Shown: positions 16,191-25,573, counted from the stretch's first letter. The stretch: DNA of 64,000 nucleotides from DASZIT01 sp963770635 (GCA_963770635.1 CAVYQI010000006.1:620001-684000), one strand, 5' to 3'. Numbers and translations: made by a program. Notes: generated by a model not told the origin, from the sequence alone.

Positions 16191-17045
16191 ATGATCGACC
16201 TCCATACCCACTCCAACGTCTCGGACGGAACCGACCCTCCCGAGGCCATCCCGGAGCTGGCCGCCAAGGCCGGCTGTCGCGCGGTGGCGCTCACCGATCA
16301 TGACTCGCTGGCCGGGATCGCGGCAGCCCGAAGCCGGGCTGCGGAGCTGGGGGTGACCCTGATCCCCGGGTGCGAGGTCTCGTGCCGGTCGGTCAGCAAA
16401 GGTGGGATGCACGTGCTGGTCTACTTCGTGGAGGATGACGACGGTCCCCTGTCCAAGGAGCTGGCCCGCCTGCGTCATGACCGACACCTCCGGAACATCC
16501 GTCTGTCCGACAAGCTCGCCTCGTTGGGGCTGCCCCTCACCTATTCGCAAGTGGTGGAGGAAGCCGGGGGCGAGGAAGGGATCGGTCGCCCCCACTTCGC
16601 CGCGGTTCTGGTCAAGGCGGGAGCCGCCGACTCGATCCAGGACGCCTTCGACCGGTACCTGGCCAACGGCCGGCCCGGGTTCGTTCCGAAGTCCCGGCTG
16701 GAGGCGCTCGATGTCGCCCGCTTGGCCATTCGATCCGGCGGGGTCGCGGTGCTGGCTCATCCCTACAGTCTCGAACTCGATGGTGCCGATCTCGCCGCGG
16801 TGGTCGGCGAGCTGGCCGCGGCCGGGTTCGCGGGTATCGAGGCGATCTACGGTCGCTACTCCCCCCGCCAACGCCAGGATCTCTCCAACCTGGCCCGCCG
16901 CTTCGGCCTGGTGGCCACCGGCGGTTCCGATCATCACGGCGCCATCAAGCCCGACCTCACGGTGGGCACCGGACAGGGGGATCTGAAGGTGCCCGACGAG
17001 GTGCTGGCCGAACTCGAGGCCCGCCGCCCGGTCCGCGCCGCCTGA
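16191..17045 (+). CDS. PHP-domain phosphoesterase, TrpH/RNase AM-like
   Basis: 284 residues, polymerase-and-histidinol-phosphatase fold. Metal-binding motifs are visible in order: DLHTHSNVSDG (3-13), ALTDHDSLAG (33-42), PGCEVSC, an internal GRPHFA, VLAHPYSLE, and GGSDHHG near the C-terminus. This matches the YciV/TrpH family, which in E. coli is a 5'-3' exoribonuclease and 3',5'-nucleoside bisphosphatase. It is the only plus-strand gene among the purine genes, divergent from purF and convergent with purL, 20 bases apart. Confidence 0.85.
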   Translation: MIDLHTHSNVSDGTDPPEAIPELAAKAGCRAVALTDHDSLAGIAAARSRAAELGVTLIPGCEVSCRSVSKGGMHVLVYFVEDDDGPLSKELARLRHDRHLRNIRLSDKLASLGLPLTYSQVVEEAGGEEGIGRPHFAAVLVKAGAADSIQDAFDRYLANGRPGFVPKSRLEALDVARLAIRSGGVAVLAHPYSLELDGADLAAVVGELAAAGFAGIEAIYGRYSPRQRQDLSNLARRFGLVATGGSDHHGAIKPDLTVGTGQGDLKVPDEVLAELEARRPVRAA

Positions 17046-17065
17046 TTCCGGCGAGCGCCCAGACC

Positions 17066-19375
17066 TCAGTTGGAGACGGCGGGTTCGAACTCGTCGAGGA
17101 GCGACGGCAAGCGGTCTCGCCAGGCGGTGGTGGCTTCCTCCACGCTGACGTCGACCAGTCCTTCGACGGTGATCCGGTCCCCGCCGGTCGACCCCAGCAC
17201 CTCGAACCGCACCCCGGCGTCGGCCGCCCGGGACACCAGCTCGGTGACCTGGGTGGTGCACACCAGCACCCGGGACGGTGACTCGGTGAACAGGTCGTGG
17301 TGGTCGGGAATGCCCGCCACCCGGAGGCCGATCCCCGACCGCACGGCCATCTCGGCGAGCGCCACCCCGAGACCTCCCCCCGAGACGTCGTGGATGCCCG
17401 CCACCAGCGGCGCGCCGCCGGCCACCCCTTCACCCACCAGCGCGGTGACCAGCGACAAGAGCCGGGCATGGCCGGCCAGGTCGAGCGGGGGCAGCGTTCC
17501 GTCCCGGTGGCCCCGGAGCTCCTTCGCCCATCGCGACCCACCGAGCGAGGGAGGGGTGGGCTGGTGGGAGGAGAGTCCCGGGCCGCCGTCGAGTAGGACC
17601 AGTGACGCCCCGCGGATGAGCGTGACTCCCGGGGGTCGAACCGCCAGCCGCTCGATCAGTCCCAGGACCCCGATGACCGGGGTCGGATCGATATCGACAC
17701 CGGCGCTCTCGTTGTAGAGGCTGACGTTGCCGCCGATGACCGGGAGGCCCAGGGCCAGGCAAGCCTCGGACATCCCGTCGACGGTTTCGGAGAGCTGCCA
17801 CATGACTTCGGGGTGTTCGGGGTTCCCGAAGTTGAGGCAGTTGACCACCGCCATCGGGCGAGCTCCTGAACAGGCCACGTTGAGCGCGGCCTCGGCCACG
17901 GTGGCCGCGGTCCCCTGCCGGGGGTCGAGCGAGCACCAACGCGGGTTGGAATCGGTGGACAGGGCCAGGCCCCGCTCCGAGGGTGGGAGTCCCGGGGCGG
18001 CCAACTTCAACACCGCGGCGTCGCCACCCGGCGCCTCCACGGTGTTGAGGAACAGCTGGTGGTCGTACTGGCGATAGACCCAGGACGGATCGGTCAGCAG
18101 CGCCAGCACATCCGGCCCGCAGTCGGCGGGGGCCGGCAGGGCACCGGGGTCATCCGCCAGGCGGGCGTCATGGTCGGACGGTCGGGCCAGCGGCCGGTGG
18201 TAGAGCGGAGCATCCTCGCTGAGGGCCACCGCCGGAACGTCACCGAGCACCTCACCGTCGAAGCCGTCGAGGATGCGCAACCGGCCCGGGGCTCCGTCGG
18301 GAGCTTCGGTGACCCGACCCACCACCGATGCCCTCACCTCCCAGCGTTGGCACACGGCTTGGACCCGGGGCAGGTCTTCCGGAGTGACGATGGCCAGCAT
18401 CCGCTCCTGGCTCTCGGAGGTCATCACCTCGTAGGCGACCATGCCGTCCTCGCGTCGGGGTACCGCGGAGACGTCGACGTCCATCCCGACCCCGCCTCTC
18501 GCCGCCGTCTCACTGGTGGCGCACACCAGCCCGGCGCCACCCAGATCTTGAATGCCGACCACCAACTTGGCATCCAGGAGCTCCAGGCAGGCCTCGATGA
18601 GTCGCTTCTCCTCGTAGGGATCGCCCACCTGCACGCTGGGCCGCTTGGATTCGGAACCGGCATCGTCTTCGCCACCGAAGCCGGCCGAGGCCAGCACGCT
18701 CACCCCACCGATCCCGTCCCGCCCGGTGGACGAGCCCAGCAGCACGGCCAGGTTCCCGATCCCCGAGGCTTGGCCCAGCACCAGGCGCTCCACCGGCAGG
18801 ACGCCCATGCACAGCACATTGACCAGGGGATTCTGGGCGTAACACGGATCGAAAGAGAGCTCGCCTCCCACCGTGGGCACGCCGACCGAGTTCCCGTAAC
18901 CGGAGATGCCCGCCACCACGCCCTCGATCAACCACCGCTGGCGGGCCTCGGCCGGGTCCCCGAAGAACAGAGGATCCATCACCGCGATCGGCCGGGCCCC
19001 CATGGTGAAGATGTCCCGGAGAATGCCGCCGACCCCGGTGGCGGCTCCCTGATAGGGCTCGATGGCGGAGGGGTGGTTGTGGCTTTCGATGCGGATGGCC
19101 ACGGCAATGCCGTCGCCGGCGTCGATCACCCCGGCGTTCTCACCCGGACCCACCAGGACATGGGGCGCGGTGGTGGGCAGCCGCCGGAGATGAACCCGCG
19201 ACGACTTGTAGGAACAGTGTTCACTCCACATGACGGCGAAGAGGGCCAGCTCCAGATGGTTGGGGGAACGACCGAGCAGGGTCTCGATCTCGTCCCGCTC
19301 ACCGTCGGTGAGCCCGAGGGCCTGGTGCAATGGTGGCTGTCCGTCGGAACCACTGTTCTGTGCACCCGCTGCCAT
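17066..19375 (-). CDS. purL: FGAM synthase subunit PurL (small type)
   Basis: ATP-dependent amidation of FGAR to FGAM. 769 residues, the length of the small PurL that works with separate PurQ and PurS, both encoded at 23.5-24.5 kb. Motifs: MWSEHCSYKSSRVHLR near 48-63, RIESHNHPSAIEPYQGAATGVGG near 95-117, and the second half repeats the AIRS-like fold (RPMAVVNCLNFGNPEHPEV, GGNVSLYNES, GIHDVSGGGLGVALAEM). No glutaminase domain is fused, consistent with a three-subunit complex. Confidence 0.97.
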   Translation of the reverse strand: MAAGAQNSGSDGQPPLHQALGLTDGERDEIETLLGRSPNHLELALFAVMWSEHCSYKSSRVHLRRLPTTAPHVLVGPGENAGVIDAGDGIAVAIRIESHNHPSAIEPYQGAATGVGGILRDIFTMGARPIAVMDPLFFGDPAEARQRWLIEGVVAGISGYGNSVGVPTVGGELSFDPCYAQNPLVNVLCMGVLPVERLVLGQASGIGNLAVLLGSSTGRDGIGGVSVLASAGFGGEDDAGSESKRPSVQVGDPYEEKRLIEACLELLDAKLVVGIQDLGGAGLVCATSETAARGGVGMDVDVSAVPRREDGMVAYEVMTSESQERMLAIVTPEDLPRVQAVCQRWEVRASVVGRVTEAPDGAPGRLRILDGFDGEVLGDVPAVALSEDAPLYHRPLARPSDHDARLADDPGALPAPADCGPDVLALLTDPSWVYRQYDHQLFLNTVEAPGGDAAVLKLAAPGLPPSERGLALSTDSNPRWCSLDPRQGTAATVAEAALNVACSGARPMAVVNCLNFGNPEHPEVMWQLSETVDGMSEACLALGLPVIGGNVSLYNESAGVDIDPTPVIGVLGLIERLAVRPPGVTLIRGASLVLLDGGPGLSSHQPTPPSLGGSRWAKELRGHRDGTLPPLDLAGHARLLSLVTALVGEGVAGGAPLVAGIHDVSGGGLGVALAEMAVRSGIGLRVAGIPDHHDLFTESPSRVLVCTTQVTELVSRAADAGVRFEVLGSTGGDRITVEGLVDVSVEEATTAWRDRLPSLLDEFEPAVSN

Positions 19376-19447
19376 TGCCTAGAGCGTACCGGGCCGGGGT
19401 CGACCTTCCGATGGCTACGGAGGGCCAAATTAGAAGCCGAATTACAA

Positions 19448-21310
19448 TTAGAAGGAGAACACCGCGCCGTCCTGGCTGGCCAGGAGGTACCCCCCACCGG
19501 TGCCCCTGGCCGCCACCCCGATCACCGGAGCGAGGGGCAGGCCGCCGGCGCTCCCCCGGAAGCCGGCGTCGCCGAAGCTGAAGATGCCGCCGTCACTGGC
19601 CACCAACCAGTACCCCTGACCGTCGGCCGTCGGGGCCATCCCGACGATGGGCCGGTTCAGGGGTGTCCCGCCCATCGACCCGTCGAAGGCGGCGTCGCCG
19701 AAGCTGAAGATGCCGCCGTCGCTGGCCACCAACCAGTACCCCTGACCGTCGGCCGTCGGGGCCATCCCGACAATCGGCCGGTTCAACACCGTTCCACCCA
19801 CCGATCCATCGAAATTGGCGTCACCGAAGCTGAAGATGCCGCCGTCCCGGGCCACCAGCCAGTACCCGCGGCCATCTCGAGTGGACGCCATCCCGGCGAT
19901 CGGTTGGTTCAGGGGTGTCCCGCCCATGGATCCGTCGAAGGCGGCGTCGCCGAAGGCGAAGATGCCGCCGTCACTGGCCACCAACCAGTACCCCTGGCCG
20001 TCGTGGGTCGGAGCCATCCCGACGATCGGGCTGTTCAACGCCGTCCCGCCCACCGAACCGTGGAAGCCGGCGTCACCGAAGCTGAAGATGCCGCCGTCGC
20101 CCGACACCAACCAGTAGCCCCCTCCATCCGGGGTGGCGGCCATGCCGACGAGGGGTTGATTGAGGGCCATCGGTCCATGGCCCAGCACCGCGTTGCTGAT
20201 CGGCACCGCCGCGGGGGCGGGAGATGCCGACGGGCTGGTGGTCGGGGCGGCCGGGGGGCTGGTGGTCGGCACTGACGGAGAGCCGGCGTCCAACTGGGTG
20301 GCCGTCATGACGCTCATCACAATCGACTGCGACTGGGTCAGATCGTCACACACGCCCGAAATGCTGGGGACGACCAGCCCGTAGTAGAGGTCGAACTGAT
20401 TGTCGCTGACCGGCAATACCGCCGAGGTGATCGCCGCACATTGCTGGACTCCATTGACGACGACCACCGGGGTGGACGTCGAACCCGTCCAGTCGGTTGG
20501 CGAGAGTGAGCTCGTCATCCACACGTCAAACCGGAACGAGTCGATGGTGGTTGGCTCGAGCACGTCAAAGAACATGTGCCAGGTGGTGCCAATCTGAAAG
20601 ACGTACGGGTTGGCCATGCACTGGGTTCCGGGACCGGTGTAGACGATCGACGAGGAGAGCACATTCCGGTTGGCGTCCACACTGGCCACGCCGATCAGAC
20701 ACCCGCTGCCGTAGTAGACCAACCACTCCTGGGCGCCGGAGGGCTGGAGTACCACCGAAGGGGAGGCGACTCCCGAATGCTCTGGGTCGGGGACTTTCAC
20801 CGGTTGGAATGAGCCCCAATTGATCCCATCGGCGGAGGTGGCCGACCACAATTGCCCGTTGGCGGCCAGCTGGAGGACCGTCGTGCATCCCGGCGCACCC
20901 GGTTTGCACAGCAGTGACGTGAAGAACATCGTGTACTGGAGCGAGCCGCTCACCGAGGTGATGCTCACCGAGGGATCGTTCACTTCGGTTACCTGAGGGG
21001 CCACCTGCGAGGCGACGATCTCGGTGGTCGGATCCGACCACGGCCCGGTGGGGGTGGGAGCCGTGCGCCGGTAGATGGTGTCGAATTGGCCGGAATCCAC
21101 CGTCTGCTGGGTCTGCCAACCCCCGTACCACATGATGTAGCCATTGCCGCTGGGGTCGGGCAGCACATCGGGCGAGTACACGTCTCTCCCGGTGAACTGC
21201 TGCGTGCTGTTCAGCGACGGTGCGGTGGCGGCGGAAAGAGTGCCTTCCGGCAGCGCCAGAGTCACGAGGATGGCCAGGATCGGCGCCAACACCACCGCCT
21301 TCCTCGACAC
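19448..21310 (-). CDS. Exported protein: glycosidase-like domain plus C-terminal DGGIFSFGDA propeller repeats
   Basis: 620 residues with a classical signal peptide (residues 1-28, hydrophobic VVLAPILAILVTLALP). Residues about 35-345 form a domain with RDVYSPDVLPDPSGNGYIMWYGGW and repeated W/Y-rich strands, reminiscent of five-bladed GH43/GH32-like propellers; no catalytic triad could be assigned. A Thr/Ser/Pro linker (about 346-375) leads to five full and one partial 42-residue repeats (LNxPIVGMAPTxDGxGYWLV...FGDA), probably a beta-propeller. Six Cys in the first domain suggest disulfides. The N-terminal domain is a paralogue of the next gene. Function unknown; perhaps surface carbohydrate binding. 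Confidence 0.8.
   Translation of the reverse strand: MSRKAVVLAPILAILVTLALPEGTLSAATAPSLNSTQQFTGRDVYSPDVLPDPSGNGYIMWYGGWQTQQTVDSGQFDTIYRRTAPTPTGPWSDPTTEIVASQVAPQVTEVNDPSVSITSVSGSLQYTMFFTSLLCKPGAPGCTTVLQLAANGQLWSATSADGINWGSFQPVKVPDPEHSGVASPSVVLQPSGAQEWLVYYGSGCLIGVASVDANRNVLSSSIVYTGPGTQCMANPYVFQIGTTWHMFFDVLEPTTIDSFRFDVWMTSSLSPTDWTGSTSTPVVVVNGVQQCAAITSAVLPVSDNQFDLYYGLVVPSISGVCDDLTQSQSIVMSVMTATQLDAGSPSVPTTSPPAAPTTSPSASPAPAAVPISNAVLGHGPMALNQPLVGMAATPDGGGYWLVSGDGGIFSFGDAGFHGSVGGTALNSPIVGMAPTHDGQGYWLVASDGGIFAFGDAAFDGSMGGTPLNQPIAGMASTRDGRGYWLVARDGGIFSFGDANFDGSVGGTVLNRPIVGMAPTADGQGYWLVASDGGIFSFGDAAFDGSMGGTPLNRPIVGMAPTADGQGYWLVASDGGIFSFGDAGFRGSAGGLPLAPVIGVAARGTGGGYLLASQDGAVFSF
19451..20164 (-). repeat. 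126-base coding repeats, about 5.7 copies
   Basis: Tandem units of 126 bases encode the 42-residue propeller repeats. Several units are nearly identical at the DNA level (for example around 19590-19740), more than codon constraint alone requires, which suggests recent duplication or gene conversion. Not a CRISPR: there are no spacers and the units are in frame throughout. Confidence 0.9.
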
Positions 21311-21431
21311 CGCGGAAGGCTACCACTGACCTGCATTTTTCTCCCCTGGGAATTGGGGAGGCACACTCGCCGAAAACGGATGGTTTGGCTCCCCGCTCCG
21401 CGTCCCCAGGCGACCACTCAGAGCGAACTAC

Positions 21432-22490
21432 TCAGAGCATTGACGCCGGGATCCGGGTGCGGACGATCGAGGTCGACTGGGTCAGGTCGTCGCAGACGCC
21501 CGAGGAGCCGGGGGTCACCAATCCGAAGTAGAGGTCGTAGTGAGACGAGCCGGAGGGAAGGACGTCCGGGGTCAGTGCCCCACAGAACCGGCCACCCTGG
21601 ACCACCACGATGGGTGAAGCCGTGGCCAGCAGCCAGTTGGTCAGCGAGCCGGAACTCGTGCTCCATATGTCGAAACGCACCGCGTCGGCACCGCTCGGCT
21701 CCAGCACATTGACCAACATGTGCCATGTCGAACCGGACTTCCACACCACCGGGTTGGACATGCAGCGGATGCCGTTGCCCCGGTAGGCGATGGACGAAGT
21801 GAGTACGTCCCGATTGGCACCCACGCTGGCCATCCCGATGAGGCATCCGGTGCCGTAGAACACCACCCATTGTTGGTCTCCGGATGGCTGGAGCACCGCC
21901 GACGGGCCCGATACACCCGTTCGCGCGGCGTCCGAAACCGCCAGCCGCTTGAACGATCCCCACCGCACCCCGTTGTCGGAGGTGGCGGACCACACCTCCG
22001 AGTTGGCGGCCTGCTGGGCGGTCGTCGCGCAACCGCCGGTCCCCGGGTGACAAACCAGGGTGGTGAAGAACATGGTGAACTGCCGAGAGCCGTTAGCGGT
22101 AACGATGGTCACCGACGGGTCGTTAACTTCGGTCACCTGGGGAGCAACCTGGGCGGCGATGATCGCGGTGGCGGGGGCGGACCAGGGACCGTCCGGAGTC
22201 GGCGAGGTCCGAAGATAGATGGTGTCGAGCTGGCCGGAATCGAGAGTCTGTTGGGTCTGCCAACCGGCGTACCACATGAGGTACCCGCTACCACTCGGGT
22301 TCGGATGCACGTCGGGCGAGTACACATCTCGACCGGCGAACTGCGGGGTTACCCGGATCGATGGCTGCTTTTGGTTCAGCTGCACTACCCCCACCGCCAC
22401 GACCGCGACCAGCGCGGCGATCAACGCAACGTTGACCGCCGTCCCGGCATTCCGGCGGCGTCGGTCGTGAGCTTCAGCCGAATTCACCAT
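21432..22490 (-). CDS. Membrane-anchored paralogue of the glycosidase-like exported domain
   Basis: 352 residues. A short cytoplasmic start (MVNSAEAHDRRRRNAG) precedes one membrane helix (about 17-40, VNVALIAALVAVVAVGVVQL), so the protein is a signal anchor with an external domain. Residues 50-350 align throughout with residues about 38-345 of the downstream protein (QFAGRDVYSPDVHPNPSGSGYLMWYAGWQ versus its counterpart; shared VAPQVTEVNDPSV, WHM, GVCDDLTQS), including the Cys positions. It lacks the repeat tail. The two genes, 121 bases apart, arose by tandem duplication. Enzyme activity cannot be assigned. Confidence 0.8.
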   Translation of the reverse strand: MVNSAEAHDRRRRNAGTAVNVALIAALVAVVAVGVVQLNQKQPSIRVTPQFAGRDVYSPDVHPNPSGSGYLMWYAGWQTQQTLDSGQLDTIYLRTSPTPDGPWSAPATAIIAAQVAPQVTEVNDPSVTIVTANGSRQFTMFFTTLVCHPGTGGCATTAQQAANSEVWSATSDNGVRWGSFKRLAVSDAARTGVSGPSAVLQPSGDQQWVVFYGTGCLIGMASVGANRDVLTSSIAYRGNGIRCMSNPVVWKSGSTWHMLVNVLEPSGADAVRFDIWSTSSGSLTNWLLATASPIVVVQGGRFCGALTPDVLPSGSSHYDLYFGLVTPGSSGVCDDLTQSTSIVRTRIPASML

Positions 22491-23052
22491 GTCCGATAAC
22501 GAAGACTATGTGTCGGTGCCGTGCCCTTGAGATCGGCCGGTTTGGATAGCCCAGATCTGAGCACCGCCGCCTCGATTTGGCACTAGGCCCCCACAGATCT
22601 GGCCCACCACTAGGTAGTACCCGTTTGCACCCTCAACTAAACAGGCTCTGGCCCACGCAACGACAACGTGAGTGGAACTCGCCTCCTGGCTCCCAGCTTT
22701 GCCCATTGATTGCCCCGTCTGCCTTCGGCACTTCCTCCCTGGGACTTCGAGGGGACCCGCGGAACGGGGTTGACCCCGCTATTTCCGCCCCTTCCATCGA
22801 GGCATCTCCTCTATCAGGTCGCACCGGGCCCAGAGTGTCGTGCGCCTCATATGGCATCATTTGGGACAAATCCGAGTCGCTCAGACACCGCCGCCCATGA
22901 CGCCGACAACGCCTCCGTTCGCGTAAACAACCGTCGATCGGCGATCCCGTCTGGGGTGAGATACCGCTCCTCCGAGGTCGATTATCGGGTCAGTCGAGCA
23001 CCAGCGAAGCGGCCGGTTTGATCCCTATGTCCGACTCTGGAATGCTGTATGT
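22491..23052. other. 562-base stretch without a convincing gene
   Basis: Short open frames exist on both strands but none has a ribosome site, codon bias like the neighbours or recognisable protein features. A small GC hairpin (ACGGGGT-TG-ACCCCGCT) lies near 22763-22780. Base composition is more mixed than in flanking genes. Nothing else is evident. Confidence 0.5.
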
Positions 23053-23484
23053 ATGGCTACCGCACCCCCCAAGAAAAGACGTAAAAAAGAGGCGATGTCC
23101 GCGGCTCACAAGGCGGCATTGGCCAAAGGACGTGAAGAGGGAAGGGTCGTCCGCCGCTATCTCGAGGGGCTGGAGGCAGCCAAGCCGCGGCGAGGCCGCA
23201 AGCGCACCCCGGATTCCATTCGCCGCCGGTTGGCCACTATCGATTCCACCATTGGCGACGCCGATCCGCTGTCTCGGCTCCACCTCATCGAGGAGAAGCA
23301 GCGGCTCGAAGACGAGTTGAACACCACCGGGACCACCGTCGACCTACCGACGCTGGAGAAGAACTTCATCAAGGTGGCCCGCGTCTACGGGGACCGCAAG
23401 GGCATCTCCTATTCGGCCTGGCGGACCGTCGGCGTCAGCGCCGCCGTCCTGCAACAGGCAAAGATCGCCCGCACCCGGCGGTAA
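23053..23484 (+). CDS. Small basic protein with AT-hook-like motif
   Basis: 143 residues, very basic N-terminus (PPKKRRKKEAMSAAHKAALAKGREEGR) followed by AAKPRRGRKRTPDSIRRRL, in which RGRKR resembles an AT-hook core. The middle (DPLSRLHLIEEKQRLEDEL) is a probable coiled coil, and the C-terminus (TLEKNFIKVARVYGDRKGISYSAWRTVGVSAAVL) looks like a small helix-turn-helix. I recall similar uncharacterised proteins in other actinobacteria. A nucleoid-associated or DNA-binding role is inference. No clear ribosome site; it converges with purQ. Confidence 0.75.
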   Translation: MATAPPKKRRKKEAMSAAHKAALAKGREEGRVVRRYLEGLEAAKPRRGRKRTPDSIRRRLATIDSTIGDADPLSRLHLIEEKQRLEDELNTTGTTVDLPTLEKNFIKVARVYGDRKGISYSAWRTVGVSAAVLQQAKIARTRR

Positions 23485-23535
23485 GCGGGCGGTAACCCGG
23501 CGGTAACCCGGCGGTAAGCGGTAACCCGGCGGTAA
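23473..23535 (+). repeat. Short tandem repeat duplicating the 3' end of the basic-protein gene
   Basis: The last codons and stop of the upstream gene (ACCCGGCGGTAA) are repeated four to five times with small variations, giving a row of TAA triplets in the 60 bases between it and purQ. The unit is about 11 bases. Confidence 0.8.
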
Positions 23536-23545
23536 GGCCGGCGAC

Positions 23546-24235
23546 TCAGGCGACGTCTGCGCTGGCGGCGTTCAGGGCCGAAGCCAGGAGCGAACTCAGT
23601 AGCTCCGCCCCGTCCACCGAGCCGGTCAGCGGGTCCGAGGCGCGTTCCGGATGGGGCATCAAGCCGACCACGTTGCGTGCCGGGTTGCACACCCCGGCGA
23701 TACCGTCGATGGAGCCATTGGGGTTGTCGACATAGCGGAGTATCACCCGGTCGTCGCTCTGGAGGACGGCGAGGGTTTCGGCGTCGCAGGTGAAATTGCC
23801 TTCGAAGTGATTGATGGGAATCGACAGCACCGTGCCGGGTGAGACACCCGAGGTCAACACCGATCGGTCGGTCTCGACCCGCACGTCGACGGTGGTGCAA
23901 AGGAACCGGAGCCCGGCGTTCTTCTGCAACGCCCCGGGCAGCAAGCCGGCTTCGGTCAGCACCTGGAAGCCGTTACAGATCCCCACCACCGGTCCGCCAT
24001 CGGCGGCGAATTTGCTCACCGCCTCCATCACCGGTGAAAACCGGGCAATGGCACCGGGTCGCAGGTAGTCACCGTGGGCGAACCCACCCGGGAGGATCAG
24101 GGCGTCGTACCCGGACACCGACGAATCGCCGTGCCACACCAACTCGGCCGCCCCGCCCAGACGGTGGATGGCATGGACGACGTCGTGTTCACAGTTGGTC
24201 CCCGGGAACATGACCACCCCCACCCTGGCTGCCAT
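23546..24235 (-). CDS. purQ: FGAM synthase glutaminase subunit PurQ
   Basis: Class I glutamine amidotransferase that supplies ammonia to PurL. 229 residues: GVVMFPGTNCEHDV near the start, LILPGGFAHGDYLRPGAIARFSP, the nucleophile elbow GICNGFQVLTEAGLLPGAL with the catalytic Cys, and the C-terminal GLMPHPERASDPLTGS holding His and Glu of the triad. The ATG overlaps the purS stop (TGATG), as expected for subunits made in fixed ratio. Confidence 0.97.
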   Translation of the reverse strand: MAARVGVVMFPGTNCEHDVVHAIHRLGGAAELVWHGDSSVSGYDALILPGGFAHGDYLRPGAIARFSPVMEAVSKFAADGGPVVGICNGFQVLTEAGLLPGALQKNAGLRFLCTTVDVRVETDRSVLTSGVSPGTVLSIPINHFEGNFTCDAETLAVLQSDDRVILRYVDNPNGSIDGIAGVCNPARNVVGLMPHPERASDPLTGSVDGAELLSSLLASALNAASADVA

Positions 24236-24513
24236 CAGCCCGCCGCCGCCTTACCGGTGACGGTCACCGAAGACTCCTCGATGACCGGGTTGGCCAGCAC
24301 CCGTTCGGCGACCACCGTTCCCTGGGCCAGCGCGGCGGCCTCATCGTCGGCCACGATGTCGAAGCGGAACGCCTTCCCAGCCCGGACCCCGGCGATCCCA
24401 TTCAGTCCGAGGGCGGGTAGCGCCCGTTCGATGGTGGCGCCCTGGGGATCGGCGATCCCCGGACGAAGACGGACCTCGACCAGCACCGAGAACGTCTCCG
24501 AGGGAGCCACCAT
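24235..24513 (-). CDS. purS: FGAM synthase subunit PurS
   Basis: 92-residue structural subunit bridging PurL and PurQ. Reads from the ATG at 24513, overlapping the purC stop as TGATG. Features FSVLVEVRLRPGIADPQGATIERALPALG and a C-terminal VVAERVLANPVIEESSVTV, the standard PurS ends. Its presence explains the small PurL at 17-19 kb. Confidence 0.95.
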   Translation of the reverse strand: MVAPSETFSVLVEVRLRPGIADPQGATIERALPALGLNGIAGVRAGKAFRFDIVADDEAAALAQGTVVAERVLANPVIEESSVTVTGKAAAG

Positions 24514-25421
24514 CAGGCACCGTACCAGTCGCTCAACTTCTTCCCGCAGACCCGCTCGTAGGCGTCGATGTAACGGGTGGACGTCGCATCGACGATCTCG
24601 GAGGGAAGGGGCGGTGGCGGTGGCTTCTTGTCCCAGGGTTGGGCCTCGAGCCAGTCGCGCAGCGGCTGCTTGTCGAACGACGGTGGGTTGGTGCCCGGGG
24701 CAGAGTTGTCGGCCGGCCAGAACCGAGACGAGTCGGGGGTCAGCACCTCGTCGCAGATCGACAGCTTCCCGTCGATGTAGCCGAGCTCGAACTTGGTGTC
24801 GCAGATCACCACGCCCTGTTCCTCGGCCCGGACCGCCGCCCTCGAGTAGGCGGCCAGGCACAGCGCGGCGGCGGCTTCGGCGGCTTCCTTGCCCACCAGG
24901 TCGATGGCTTCGGCCATCCCGATGTTCAGGTCGTGTCCCTCGGTCGCCTTGGTCGACGGGGTGAAGATGGGCTCGGGCAGCCGGTCGGCGTGTCGCAACC
25001 CGGCCGGCATGGCCATGCCGTGCACGGTGCCCTGGCTCTGGTACTCCTTGTAGGCGGATCCGGCCAGGTAGCCCCGGACGATGCACTCGATGTCCAGCAT
25101 CTCCGCCCGGTGCACCAACATCGACCGTCCGGCCAGGTACCCGAGCCCGCCATCCAGCCCGGCGGCACCGGCGGGGAAATCGGCCGGGTCCACACTGATC
25201 AGATGATTGGGGGCGAGATCGGAGAGCTCGTCGAGCCAGAAGACGGTCATGGCCGTCAGCACCCGGCCCTTGTCCGGGATCGGCTCCTTCATGATCACGT
25301 CGAAAGCGGATATCCGGTCGGAGGTGACCATCAACAGGCGCTCGTCACCGGCGTCGTAGATCTCGCGGACCTTGCCCGATAACAGCAGGTGCAGTCCGTC
25401 CGGACTCGATGCGGCGGTCAT
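24513..25421 (-). CDS. purC: SAICAR synthetase PurC
   Basis: ATP-dependent condensation of CAIR with aspartate. 302 residues with LLSGKVREIYDAGDERLLMVTSDRISAFDV at the N-terminus, ECIVRGYLAGSAYKEY, and KFELGYIDGKLSICDEVLTPDSSRFWP, all characteristic of the longer, fungal/actinobacterial-type PurC. The ATG at 25421 follows a GGAGGA ribosome site. First gene of purC-purS-purQ. Confidence 0.97.
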   Translation of the reverse strand: MTAASSPDGLHLLLSGKVREIYDAGDERLLMVTSDRISAFDVIMKEPIPDKGRVLTAMTVFWLDELSDLAPNHLISVDPADFPAGAAGLDGGLGYLAGRSMLVHRAEMLDIECIVRGYLAGSAYKEYQSQGTVHGMAMPAGLRHADRLPEPIFTPSTKATEGHDLNIGMAEAIDLVGKEAAEAAAALCLAAYSRAAVRAEEQGVVICDTKFELGYIDGKLSICDEVLTPDSSRFWPADNSAPGTNPPSFDKQPLRDWLEAQPWDKKPPPPPLPSEIVDATSTRYIDAYERVCGKKLSDWYGA

Positions 25422-25573
25422 GGGGCCATTCCTCCAGGGTTTCGGGGCCCGATGCCCAGTGCCCGGGTGGCCGGTCTGGGACTCGGGCGAGCGTTCGGTG
25501 ACGCCCTCAGGCTACCCGCTGGGTGCCGACCACTGGCTGGTCATTCCGCCCGGTTCCCCCCCTTCTTCGGGCA

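Noticed and set aside
19451..20164. Regular repeats considered as a CRISPR array
   Set aside because: Units are 126 bases, contiguous, in frame and encode a protein repeat; there are no unique spacers.
18059..20275. 738-codon plus-strand open frame spanning the purL 5' part and the secreted-protein gene
   Set aside because: Antisense shadow; its apparent repeats mirror the 126-base coding repeats of the minus-strand gene.
22506..22900. Short ORFs between the exported paralogue and the basic-protein gene
   Set aside because: No ribosome sites, no conserved motifs, and codon usage unlike the neighbours.
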